The notes below the pieces were generated by a model. That model saw nothing but the letters and a program-made list of their open reading frames with translations. It searched no databases and was not told the origin of the DNA. From positions 992,001 to 1,056,000 of the forward strand of contig OZ345374.1 in the NCBI GenBank assembly GCA_977006965.1: a stretch of DNA of 64,000 nucleotides. The letters are read 5' to 3'. Positions 10,868 to 20,670 of this stretch are shown here, in pieces. The position numbers and the translations under genes are program-made. The number at the start of each line of letters is the position of its first letter. Positions within the stretch are counted from its first letter, which is position 1. Source of the stretch: Phymatolithon calcareum (lineage: Eukaryota; Rhodophyta; Florideophyceae; Hapalidiales).

Positions 10868-11192
10868 TGTCATGGAGCTGACATACACGGCGCATGGAAA
10901 GTTTCCCAGGATGGGAACCAAGGCACTCTGCAAATGCAGACACACTCCTTCACGCCCTTTTCTGGTACTATTTCTCCCGCGTTTACGTTTACGGTAACAA
11001 TGTACGTATTAGGTAGTCTAGTTCAGCAGTTCCCCAAGTTCTGCAGTTCCCCAGTACTGTAGCTCTCCAGAGCAGTACATAAGCAACCTGCTGAGTCCTG
11101 AATAGCAGACTCGGCAGGGATAAGTAAAGTGGCAAGGTCAAGAAGACTTTGCTGGCTTATCCCGCCTTTCACAACTGGTCTTTTGGACGACA
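10868..11192 (+). repeat. 3' long terminal repeat
   Basis: This is the second 325-bp copy, TG to CA, followed directly by the GGTAC target duplication. It should provide the polyadenylation signal. Confidence 0.95.
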
Positions 11193-11255
11193 GGTACCGC
11201 ACGTGTCCGAGTTGCCGTGGATGTGGTACACGGCACTCTTTTGGAGTGCGCTATA

Positions 11256-11710
11256 AGAGCACGACCACCGCGAGGCCAAATTGCTAAAAATTCCTGGAAG
11301 CAGTTGGAAACGCAACACCACCGGCGATCAAATTGACAAACAAATTGCCAAATTGCGATACAAATTGCTATCGCAAAAAATTATAGCAATTTGTTTAGCA
11401 ATTTAGCAACGCCATACGTATGCGATGAACCCACACCGCGGAAGCACGACAGCATTTGGGCCCAAAAAAACCAAATAATTGTCGGGCCAAAATGCTGCTG
11501 TGCTCTTCCAGTGCAATTGGTGGCAACTTTACATGGAACGATGTGGACAACACGGCTCAGGTCCATGCGCGTGGCCATTAAAATTTTGAAACACACTTTT
11601 GAAATTACTTTTGGAGCGGTACTGTAGGGATGCGCATTGCGTATTCTATTTTTATCCGTGAAATTTTAGCAATTTAGCCTTTTGATTTAGCCACGCGGTG
11701 GTCGTGCTCT
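11256..11710. mobile_element. MITE-like foldback element
   Basis: The ends form an inverted repeat: the left begins AGAGCACGACCACCGCG and the right is its reverse complement. The similarity extends inward through an AAATTGCTAAAA box. The middle holds several inverted copies of an AGCAATTT/AAATTGCT word. No target duplication is obvious and there is no coding frame. The TAGAG-like right end recalls hAT termini, but I would not assign a superfamily. Confidence 0.55.
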
Positions 11711-12424
11711 AATCGGCTTCAGTTTAGACAAGGAGCCCAATCGTAGCGTCACCGACGGAACAAGTTTTTCCCGCTGGTGCTGCTACACAACTACCGTCGC
11801 ACCAGTGGCAGGCTCAAATCGGGCAATTACTCAAATCGTAAAACTTTGCATTCTCTTCTGGGTAGCCCTAAGCTACTATATTGAAATCTGGCATCATCGT
11901 CTACAACCTTTGTTTCCATAGTTCACGTTAAGGGTTCCCCCCGTGAAGAATCCAAAAGAGAGATCTTCGGGACTCCGAACTTATTTAGATCGGGCACGTC
12001 TGCCCTCCTCGACCATAAACTTAGATTTCCATCAAAGGCCGAGGTCCGCGCAAGGAAGGCGCACGCACGTCTATAAATTGCGTTGCTGTTTGAATCTTGG
12101 AATGCTGTGCCTCTTCTCGACAGATGGGTGTGTTCGGGTCAGGCATGGTCGGATCACAGGCTGACTTCTGTGAAAAACGATACTTAGATTCAGTCGGATC
12201 CCCCTGACTACTATGCCTTGCTTTTGAGGCTCGGAATGGCCCGGATTCGAAATCGGGCCTATCGAATAGATTCATTCACAGATCCATGTGGTCCTTGTCC
12301 TGGACCATTGTGCCGCCGGCACCAGAACACCAACATCATTCGCCTACATAAGGCAGACAAGTCTCCCCTAAAACTTCACTTCATCTCAGACGACACAGAC
12401 TGCCCGCCAGAACCCTTTTCGACT
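11711..12424. other. Intergenic region upstream of a secreted-protein gene
   Basis: No gene or repeat is recognised. It presumably holds the promoter of the gene starting at 12425. Confidence 0.35.
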
Positions 12425-12901
12425 ATGGCAAACATGAAAGGCATCCCATCCACCTTATTTCTCGCTGCCATTATTGCAGGTGTACTTGTCAACTCTGTCA
12501 TCGCCTCTTGGATTGACTGTCCCGAACTCAACACAAAGAAAGATGGAAGAATTTGCTGCGAAACGGCGAATGGGCCCCAGTGGACCCGTCTTCCCTGTCA
12601 TGGGGTATGCTGCAATTACCCTAAATCGTGTGCAAGTGGACATTGTCTCCTTCCATGTGAAAGGCATGCACCCTGCATAGCACTGGGCGAGGGCCTGTGC
12701 TGCACTTCAAAGCATCCAGGTTCACCAGGATATTGCACCGCCGATGTTCCGAAGTTTTGTAAGCCCCCCAAGCGCTGGAATTCCAATGGAGAGTGCAAGT
12801 GCTTGAAACCGCCTAATGGATCCCCTGTCGCATCGCCAAGTGCATCGCCAAGTGCAGCGCCTGAAACGGATGGACCCTCTCCTGGCCCATTGTTTTTCTA
12901 G
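12425..12901 (+). CDS. Small secreted Cys-rich protein, 158 aa
   Basis: I chose the ATG at 12425 because it opens directly onto a classic signal peptide: a short basic start, a hydrophobic core of Leu/Ala/Ile/Val, then an Ala-Ser cleavage region near residue 27. The mature part carries about 18 cysteines in pairs (CC, CHGVCC, CxCL), so it is probably a disulfide-rich extracellular protein. The tail from about residue 125 is a Pro/Ser/Ala repeat (SPSASPSAAP) that could be a glycosylated linker or wall anchor. An in-frame upstream extension to 12218 lacks a signal and is less likely. I do not recognise the family; an elicitor-like or wall protein is possible but unproven. Confidence 0.6.
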   Translation: MANMKGIPSTLFLAAIIAGVLVNSVIASWIDCPELNTKKDGRICCETANGPQWTRLPCHGVCCNYPKSCASGHCLLPCERHAPCIALGEGLCCTSKHPGSPGYCTADVPKFCKPPKRWNSNGECKCLKPPNGSPVASPSASPSAAPETDGPSPGPLFF

Positions 12902-13087
12902 GTGTATCGTCAATTCTGCACCAAAGTCAAATGCGAGAAACAGAAAAGCAGACAAGACGTTTTTCTTTCCAAGCAGAAGAAATTCGAACGCAACTACTCT
13001 CTTCTTTTAATGAGTTGGGGTCTTCAATTAGCTACACACGATAGTCTTACTCGAATACCTCTGAGAGACGCGAAACTGAACTACCAC
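12902..13087. other. Short intergenic spacer
   Basis: No feature is seen between the secreted-protein gene and the Harbinger-like element. Confidence 0.3.
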
Positions 13088-13090
13088 TGA

Positions 13091-14300
13091 GGCCCAGTCT
13101 ATACCGCAACAAATTTGTTCATGTTCATGTTGGCTTATCATAGGATTTTTATCATAGCAACAAATTTGCTGCGGCGGTCTATACCGAAACCGGCACTTTG
13201 TTCGCCAAACGTGTTCACCATTCCCGCCCTTTTCGATAAGCAGAAAGCTTGATGAGGGATTTTGTCGTACTGGGGTAATACCACAACCGATGACATTTCG
13301 TTCACACCGAAAACCAATCCTCTGAAAGGGCATCATCCGTTCCTAAGGCTCTCCTTTCTCCGAAGGACCACTCCTACTGCAGGAAAAGAGTTTGGGCTTC
13401 CGTCCAATCTCTTTGTTTGGTCATTAGTGCCTGATCATCGAAGGCTGAGCAAGTTGCGTTCTCGTTGGTTTTGGCTATCGAACCTTTGATCGCCTGGGAG
13501 CACTCAAGACTTATGGAGCCTTCTCAAAGCGGTGTTCCTCCTGTCGGTAGTTCCGAAAGTACTGAGAGTACAGCTACATCCGCGAGAGTTAGTGCACTTG
13601 CAGCACTCTTGCCGGGCCCAACATTCAACACGGTAGCGAGGGCGGGCTCCAATCTACAAAATGCATCTCTTGCAGGCGTGCAAGTTGCAGACATAGTGCA
13701 GTCGGCCTCTCCGACAGGGCGGAACGAAAGTCAAGCAGGGGCCTCTCTATCTACTTCGCTTGACCGGCGATCACTTCTTGCAGTGCGACCGCTGCTGCTT
13801 CGTATCTTTGATGATGAACGAATTCGAGCATTGCTGCGCGTAACAGAGGAGCGCGAAGCTTCTTCTGAGAGAATGATCGATGCAGCAACAGTTACGAATG
13901 CACATGCGGCCTTAGCCGTCTTAGATATAGCCCCTCGAAGGCCGACATTGGCGACCACTGTTGCCTTCGACGAAACGTTGATGTCGGTAGCAGTGCAGTG
14001 TCCCGTGCTGTAGTGTATTAGTTTTTGCTGAATCGTCGGAGGGGGTTCGATAGGGCTATTCCCGCGGAAAGTGGTCATCTGGAGCCAATGACCGATCGAG
14101 AGTATGAAAAAACCAACAAACACACAAAGTTAACCTCTTTCCCGGAAAAAAAAGGTTGTCGAATTTGTTCGCTCGGCGGATGTCGGCATGTTGGATGCAA
14201 GCATTTCTACGCTGTGCTGTAGCCAATGGCATTCGCAGATTCAATTTCGCTATGATAAAAAAACCCCAACATGAACATTTGTTGCGGTATAGACTGGGCC
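13091..14300. mobile_element. PIF/Harbinger-like element, 1.2 kb
   Basis: The termini are inverted repeats: GGCCCAGTCTATACCGCAAC at the left and its reverse complement at the right. A less perfect inner part contains ATGTTCATGTTGG-like words. The flanking trinucleotide is TGA on both sides (13088-13090 and 14301-14303), the complement of the TCA seen at the 3334-3960 element. A subterminal copy of GCAACAAATTTG plus GTCTATACCG lies at about 13160-13190. One 166-codon frame lies inside, but no DDE nuclease is recognisable, so the element is probably a deletion derivative. Confidence 0.7.
13513..14013 (+). CDS. Element-internal hypothetical protein, 166 aa
   Basis: An ATG-led frame lies wholly inside the Harbinger-like element. 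The product is rich in Ser, Ala, Thr and Leu. A central stretch with basic and acidic residues (about 90-140) is probably helical. I see no Myb/SANT tryptophans and no DDE motif, so I cannot call it either of the two usual Harbinger proteins. The frame could extend 16 codons upstream from a non-ATG codon. It may be a remnant or a lineage-specific accessory protein. Confidence 0.3.
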   Translation: MEPSQSGVPPVGSSESTESTATSARVSALAALLPGPTFNTVARAGSNLQNASLAGVQVADIVQSASPTGRNESQAGASLSTSLDRRSLLAVRPLLLRIFDDERIRALLRVTEEREASSERMIDAATVTNAHAALAVLDIAPRRPTLATTVAFDETLMSVAVQCPVL

Positions 14301-14303
14301 TGA

Positions 14304-16869
14304 ACTACTCTCTGAACAAGCTGAATTAAAGGAAATTGAAAACGCAATATCCAAGAAAGGCACACCGTAGGGATGTGCGGCGAGATTTGATCCCCAAAGT
14401 AGCACTGAATCCGATATCGTAAATTGATTTCAGCTCAGGAGACTGACAAAATTAATATTTCTCTGGCAGTGCTCTGGTATTTCAAATGTTGTGGGTCTGA
14501 TGTAGAGCGATGTCCTGTAGACACGCAATGATGCAGTGGCACCACAAGCTGCAGGAATAGGCGACCTAAATTCCAGCATAGGTTCTGCGAGCAGGAAGCA
14601 CGCAATATGCTTCCATCAAAGCCCATAGCTGGAAGGCAATCGGAAGCCTATTTAAGCAGTTCTCCCTTTGTAGTTTTAGTAGAGAGCATCTCATCTTCTC
14701 ATCGGAGAGAGATCACCCCTTTTCAATATAAACCATTCTTCATCTTTTCACCACCAATGATTACAGTCCGCAAGCCCTTCGGAGAGTTTTTGTGAATTGG
14801 GCAGACTGCGACCTGAGTCTGCACTGCCATGAAACGTATACGCTGAAAGACCTCAGTTGCGGAGATGAGGGGACCTATTTTTCGCGGTACGTAATCTTTC
14901 GGACACACCCGGCAGAGAGCAGCAGTGAAGAGGATCTCCCACGCACACGGTAAATAAAGCAACCACTTCACGTCGGTCACAGACCGCCTCTCTATCGTAC
15001 ACATGCAGCCTTTTTGCGTTAACATGAAAGAAAGGCACGTCGGATTTAGTCTGATGAGTGGGTGCGAGAAAAAAGTGTATGCTACGGAGGACGCCCTATG
15101 GTCAAGCTTGAATCGCTCTAATTGCCGTAGTTTTTCGGCCCAATACACGGTTTATGCGGCGATTTAAGAGCTCTGAGCCTGTCCGACTTCGTCGTGAGCT
15201 AATCCCCAGTTCCCTAATCGGTACCCAGGTCGTAGATTGTTGCAGTTGATGAAGCATAACGACAAGTCCCGGTATTACGGAACCGGCGATATGCTAGAAT
15301 GATCAAGTTCCGAAAATCTAATCCCGTACGGTCTTAGGAGTGTTACTGAAGGCTTTCAAATAAACAACAAACAACTGCTTCGAAAAACGTTGATTATGCG
15401 TGTGGCCAAATTCGCATGGGCTATTCCATGATGTACCGCGCTGCATGAGGGCGACGATGTGGCCGCGGCGATGGCCACGCCCTCATACGTCTTCAAAAAA
15501 TCGTGTCGATCCGCGACGGATTTGCCGCGTTTGCGCTATCGCTCACCGTGACCACTGAACAGCATTGCCCGACTGTTAAGCTTTCGATGAGCTTTTGCAA
15601 TTCAGCAGGACTCTCATAGAGTGCATGCAGCACGAAGAAAGCCTGTACTGAAGTCCAAGTACGAACTGTTAGGTTCACGTCTCAAAAATCTCGGACAAGC
15701 TAAAGATTTGGTACTAAATCCATGAGAGCTGTCCTAAGTTAAGCAGCAACTGAAGAAGCCTTGCCCGTATATTCGTAAGCTGTGAGGCCTTTAACTATAA
15801 ACTTTACTAAAAATTTGCGCGACTGTTGCAGAACGAACTTGCTGCACAAACCGCACTAGCAATCGTACTTGCAAGCCCAGGAGGGCTCCATCGCCAATGC
15901 GATTATCCATGACATCGAATTGACCTGTACATGTGCGATGCGAGTCGAGTCCGCAAGGTAGCCAGTGAAACAGAGGCAGTGGAACGTAGAATTCCAACAG
16001 AAAATCATGATTTCCCAACCAGAAACGGCGTCATAGAAATGTGATAGCGCAACCAGCACAGCAGCTTTCAATATGTTGTAATGGGCTGCGTGGCGTGCAA
16101 TTGCCCCGTCTTGTCCGAAAATAGAAGCTCGTTTTCATTTTTTTCAATTGAAGTTTACCACAGTGTTACGAATATACTGGCACTCAGTTGCTACCTTCCA
16201 GCGTGTAATCCGTTGAAACGTACCGCCTGTTAGAGACGGTGGGGAAAGTTTGGATCATACACCATCCTACCTCCTGCGTGGAGTTTTTGCGGAGTTTGCT
16301 GAGGGCGTCCTCGCTACTAGACGTCGAGTCCTGAGTGACATATACTTAACTTCTCATGTCTCGACGTCATTTCGTTGCACTGCACAAACCAGTCCATAGG
16401 TTCACCGGACTGGTGCATGTTCAATGTTCGTCTATGGGACGGTAAGCCTTTCAATGCTAAGGGTTCCTCTTCTGAACCGCAGTTTGTGGAAGCCTATGAC
16501 CAACTTTTTATCAAACCCAGCAGCTTAATTAGGGAACCATATATGCTTCAAAATAATTTCTTTCACGAGTCATTTTTTCCGGCATGAAAAACGGTAAACA
16601 AAGCCCTCCTTAGCTCAAGCCCACAAACGAAAAAGCGTTCTCTTGCTGTTCGATGAGATAGAGAACGCGCGCTCCTGTGTTATAGCACTGCAGTCGTGCT
16701 TTTTTAGTTTTATTAGCTAATTTGCCCAAAACCTCATGATGAGAGTAAGGTGCTAAATAGACAATGAGAGCTTCAAGTAAACTCAAATCCATCCATCGAT
16801 AACGAGAGTATCTGGGCTCCTTCTTGTGTGCTCAATTTTTGAATTCAACAAGTTCTTGGTACTTCGGAT
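14304..16869. other. Long non-coding stretch
   Basis: No gene is recognised. A 40-bp segment at about 15755-15797 resembles a segment at about 51172-51214 and is listed separately as a dispersed repeat. Confidence 0.35.
15755..15797 (+). repeat. Dispersed repeat copy 1
   Basis: It shares GAAGCCTTGCCCGTATATTC and weaker similarity downstream (GCTG then CTTTAA) with 51172-51214. The second copy lies inside a TTAA-flanked transposon, so this is probably a fragment of the same repeat family. Confidence 0.5.
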
Positions 16870-17127
16870 GGAGCACAGGAGAGAACTAGCGCTCACATTG
16901 ACCGTGTTGTGCAGTACTTCCTGGCGTTACGCACGTCGCTGAAATCGATGATGGACTGGGTATCAGGGGAAAAGACTGATCTTCTGAATGAAAACTACAA
17001 GCACGTGGTCCTGGTTGCTGCATTTCCCCGGAACGACTGGAGATTTTTTGAAATCTCCAGCCCCCGAAGACCATACATGACATGGAACATGTTCGTGCGC
17101 AGGTTCTCACCAAATATACTAGGCTAG
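16861..17127 (+). pseudogene. Possible retroelement gag fragment
   Basis: A frame without its own ATG gives about 90 residues that read like real protein: repeated Leu/Val helices, a Leu-Val-Ala-Ala-Phe-Pro run followed by Asp-Trp, then Arg-Phe-Phe-Glu. The pattern loosely recalls the capsid-like helices of Gag polyproteins. It ends in a stop at 17127. Frames before and after are closed, so at most this is a remnant. The assignment is weak. Confidence 0.2.
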
Positions 17128-17206
17128 AAGACAACATCCAACCATCAAGCCTTTTTGACCGAATACGGGAGAGAAAAGTTAGACGAATTTTATACAGAGC
17201 TTATCT

Positions 17207-17632
17207 TTAGGAAATCATTGTCGAGTCTAAAGCAGGTACACTTTCCACAGGAGTGTTAGTTCTTGAAGAAGAAATAGAGCATAGAAACTGTTTGGGCCAC
17301 TTCTGTGGCAGTCGTGTGCACTCTGGTGTGAAAGCAAGTCTAATGATGCGCGAAAACAGAAAAACAATACTGATCGTAGATTGTGTAGCCTTTCCACGTT
17401 CTTCACATTGTCTGGCTTCGAGACGAGCGGCATGCGACTGAGCGGCGTAGGCGGCGGCGCGTCGAAAATGGGATGCATCGCGAGCACGAAATGATGCAGC
17501 ACTGAGCCGCTTAGCGAGAACTTGTAGGTCACTGGCACGAGCACGAAGGCGCTCTGAACAGTGGCCACAGATACAAAGCTGGCCGAGTTGGTCGCGCAGC
17601 CATGTGCTGCCTGGCAGAGACTGTAAGAGCAT
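17207..17632 (-). CDS. Cys/Arg/Ala-rich small protein, family member 1 (141 aa)
   Basis: I do not recognise this family, but it is clearly related to the plus-strand gene at 24710-25132. Both begin with a hydrophobic-polar stretch, then a CxCGxC motif (about residues 21-26). A long Arg/Ala-rich helical segment follows with the shared core LAKRLSAASFRAR and AARLEARQCE. The C-terminal half has the block TPECTRLPQKWPKQF. The tails differ. There is no signal peptide. The N-terminal cysteines could bind a metal and the helix could form a coiled coil. Conservation against its paralogue makes it a credible gene. Confidence 0.6.
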   Translation of the reverse strand: MLLQSLPGSTWLRDQLGQLCICGHCSERLRARASDLQVLAKRLSAASFRARDASHFRRAAAYAAQSHAARLEARQCEERGKATQSTISIVFLFSRIIRLAFTPECTRLPQKWPKQFLCSISSSRTNTPVESVPALDSTMIS

Positions 17633-20322
17633 GGCGCTTGATAGTGGTGGTGATTGAAAAGCTTGTAGTCAGGAGGTGGCTGACCGAAGGAGGATGTCGC
17701 AGCACTGAACGGGCGAGGAAGCCACTGGTCGTCCAAAACAAAAAGTTCGAGTTGTTGTCTCCAAAATCGTGGGTAAATTTGGCCTTATATAGTCGAATGT
17801 TGACGATCTGTCTGCTGCGCATGTTTACTGACACTCTGGGCGAAGAGCTATAAAGAGGAGAAAGAATGGGTGAACATCAGATTGTGGGAGCCTTGCAGGA
17901 GTGGCATTTAAATTTCAGAGGTGAGGGGTCAGCATGCAAGAGCATTACGTTTTTGTACTTGACGTGATTGGAGACGAGACGGAGGCCTCCGTCATGAATA
18001 GTGTATAGACTCTGACCATTTGACTTCTTCATGGTCATGTCCTTGTTTTCCAATATTAGAATTGCAATATTTCTATTCCGGCACCAGAATTCAGAGTCGC
18101 CGCGCATAGATGCCACTGTATCTGTGGCACCACTGGAAGTCTCGAGGAGATGAAATTTAACGACAGGCCGTAAAATATGGACTACAGAGGGACTTTGTGA
18201 AGGCCAGCTGAATTCTGAAACGGTGTCAAAGATATTAGCTGGTGTCGGATTTCGTTGGTTGCTACACATGCCCTACTGTGTTTGGACGAGAGTCTTAGCT
18301 CTTGCCTGGCATGGCTCATCCCTGGCGGAAATAAAGTCAACTACAATGTCACTGCCATTGCACTCGTGCTTATTGGCATCCCAGTATACATTCTGCTAAC
18401 TCTATTTTGCAAAATTTATTCGAGGCAAAAATAGCTTACATGATAAAATGCGATGTTGAATAAGTTGTAAACAGGCTCTCTGCTGCCCATCATTTCATCA
18501 TTGGTAATCCTGACAGGTTCTTCCTGACTCTAATGCATACATTTCATATGTATTTTCCACGACCGCATGTCCCGCAAGAGAGTGGGCAGATAACATTGCC
18601 CTTGGCTTGAACGACGGCATCGTACTCAACTACTGGACATGTTTAATTTTATTCAATAATATAACATTAAAATGTTAGGACTGAACTCGTTAAAGTATCA
18701 ATAGCCGGAACTGTACACTATGCACATGTGTGCCGATCGCAGGAAAAGTCAATGTATTGAGCGCAGGCCAACCATACTTTCCCACTCCCATGGAAATATT
18801 TTTTGTATCAGGTACAGTAAGAGACTGGTCACTCTACTGCCACGATTTGGGAGGGCCCAAAGACTACTAAACGAGGCGCGATCTCTGCTGATCGGCTATT
18901 CGTGCTGGCGCACTCTGTATTACGCGTGACGCGTCATCTGGACTGTGCTGAGTCGATCATCGTCTTTGTGCGCAGCATGATGCTGCGCACAAAGATGATG
19001 TACGTTTTATGCCAACCGTAATTTACGAGCTGCGGAGAGTACGTGGGCGACGAGCATACGCTCACACTGTTCCTCTTGCCTGAATGGGACAGTACATTTG
19101 AATTGCCATTGCCGACTCGTGGAACTTACGGAATGCCGCATAGCAACGAAAGGATTAAGTTCGGGAACTACGTGACTGCGCGTCGATGGAACGGGAAGTT
19201 CGGTAAGGCTGGGACAAGGTACAACGCACTCGACAAGCACGCGACAACGTTTGCTGAGTTTACGTAATTAAATGCCGTGGTGAGACAAATAGCAAAAATA
19301 CCATCGAAGAAATTATTGTGTGGTCACATTACACATTTGACTGGTTTCAGTGAAGGGCAGTGATTGATTGGCGGTATTGGCCAACAAGAAACATATTGCG
19401 GTTGGAGAGTCACACATTTGAGGCAGCCAGCAATGTGTCCTCAACTTAGGATATGACGCTAGTCCGCACGGACGGGCTGCCAACAATTGAGCATCTCAGC
19501 GAAGGGCAAACTTTGGGTACTGGAAGGGGAGATTTTTACTTCAAAGTCACTGACGCATCAGCTGCGCTTACGGCAACTGTTTGAGACCAAGCAGCTTTCT
19601 TAATATGTAGACGTTTCGAATGGAAGGTGTGGCGCGCTTTGGTCCTTCGCCGAAGGCTCACCGCCGATCTCTGCTTTGACGTCGAGGGGGAGTTGTCGCT
19701 GCGCTTTCGCAGTATTGAGCATAATCAGAATTCTATTGAGTGTTCTTTTAGTGTACCCAATATTCTCTAGGGAAGCTTCACAGCCCAAACTTGATTTCTT
19801 CGAGTACTCCTTCCGCGTTGCCCGTTGAGAGGAACAGTGGTGTGGAAAAAGGGGAGGAAGCCTGAGACAAATGTATCTGAATTACACTACCAACAAGCGT
19901 AAATCTCGACAGGGGAACGTTGTATGTGCGTCTCTTGGCACAGCAAAATCACTTCGAGCATATTGTTGAAACAACTGAGCCTTTTCAAGACTGTTGGAAT
20001 GGCTGTCGTTTTGACGTACTCTTTCTTCCTATTTCGGGATTTTGCGAGAACATATAATACTAGTTCGGGTGTCACAGATGTAGAGAGAACGTGGAAAAAG
20101 AACGCTTGTGACGAGGATTAGAATCATATGCTTCCAACAAGTAAAAAACTCAGCAGAATTTATCCATAATATAAGAACATGTCTCGCCCCTGGCCTGCAC
20201 CGAAACAATCCTTCTCAGGCTCTACAGTGCCCATGAACGTTCCACTAACACGAACAGCTTCTCTGCAGTATAACACTGAAGTTATTGCCACCCTAAGCGA
20301 CAAGTGACATACAAGCAGTCGT
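17633..20322. other. Non-coding stretch with one hairpin
   Basis: Apart from the perfect hairpin at 18958-19000 no gene or repeat is recognised. Confidence 0.35.
18958..19000. repeat. 20-bp hairpin, 3-nt loop
   Basis: CATCGTCTTTGTGCGCAGCA is followed by TGA and then its reverse complement with one mismatch, which would pair as G-U in RNA. Confidence 0.9.
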
Positions 20323-20670
20323 TCATTCAAACTGCCCTGCCCACTTCTCCGGCAACAGCTTACATCCCGGCGTTAGCACTAGGTTCACCAGGGGCGTCTG
20401 TGTGGACTTGACGCGCGCGAGTCCCAGGGAGAGTGCCACCTCAGCCTTTCGATCACTTTGGCGTGCCTCAAATCGGGCAGCTGTGAAGCGCATGCGACGG
20501 CGCGTCGGAAACGAATGTCTCATGAGCACGATAGGAGGCGTGCTTCATCGCTTGAAGGGGTGCGAACATTGCATACGCGAGTGTAGCGACGCGCTGAATG
20601 GCGATCGCTGATACAGAGTTCTCAGGGCAAGGTCGCGGAGCAATGCACTCAAGGCTTGCTCGATCATCAT
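20323..20670 (-). pseudogene. Broken copy of the Cys/Arg/Ala-rich family
   Basis: This is a third, decayed member of the family at 17207-17632 and 24710-25132. The start region (two consecutive ATG codons at 20670, then a CAA codon and CTCCGC) lines up with member 3 at DNA level. The first frame runs into a stop after about 40 codons, and the CxCGxC cysteines are lost. The C-terminal part reappears in another frame: AARFEARQ and LTPGCKLLPEKWAGQF match AARLEARQ and VTPECTRLPQKWPKQF. At least one frameshift separates the halves. Confidence 0.65.

Larger units (their letters stand above)
4346..11192 (+). mobile_element. Complete Ty1/copia LTR retrotransposon
   Basis: The element is 6847 bp, bounded by two 325-bp direct repeats that begin TGTCATGG and end GGACGACA. 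The 5-bp target duplication GGTAC is present at 4341-4345 and 11193-11197. By eye the LTRs differ at one position (GACAGG against GGCAGG near each 3' end), so insertion is recent. One uninterrupted gag-pol frame has integrase before reverse transcriptase, the Ty1/copia order. A purine-rich tract precedes the 3' LTR. I could not recognise a standard tRNA primer-binding site after the 5' LTR. All parts needed for autonomous movement seem present, so it may be active. Confidence 0.95.
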
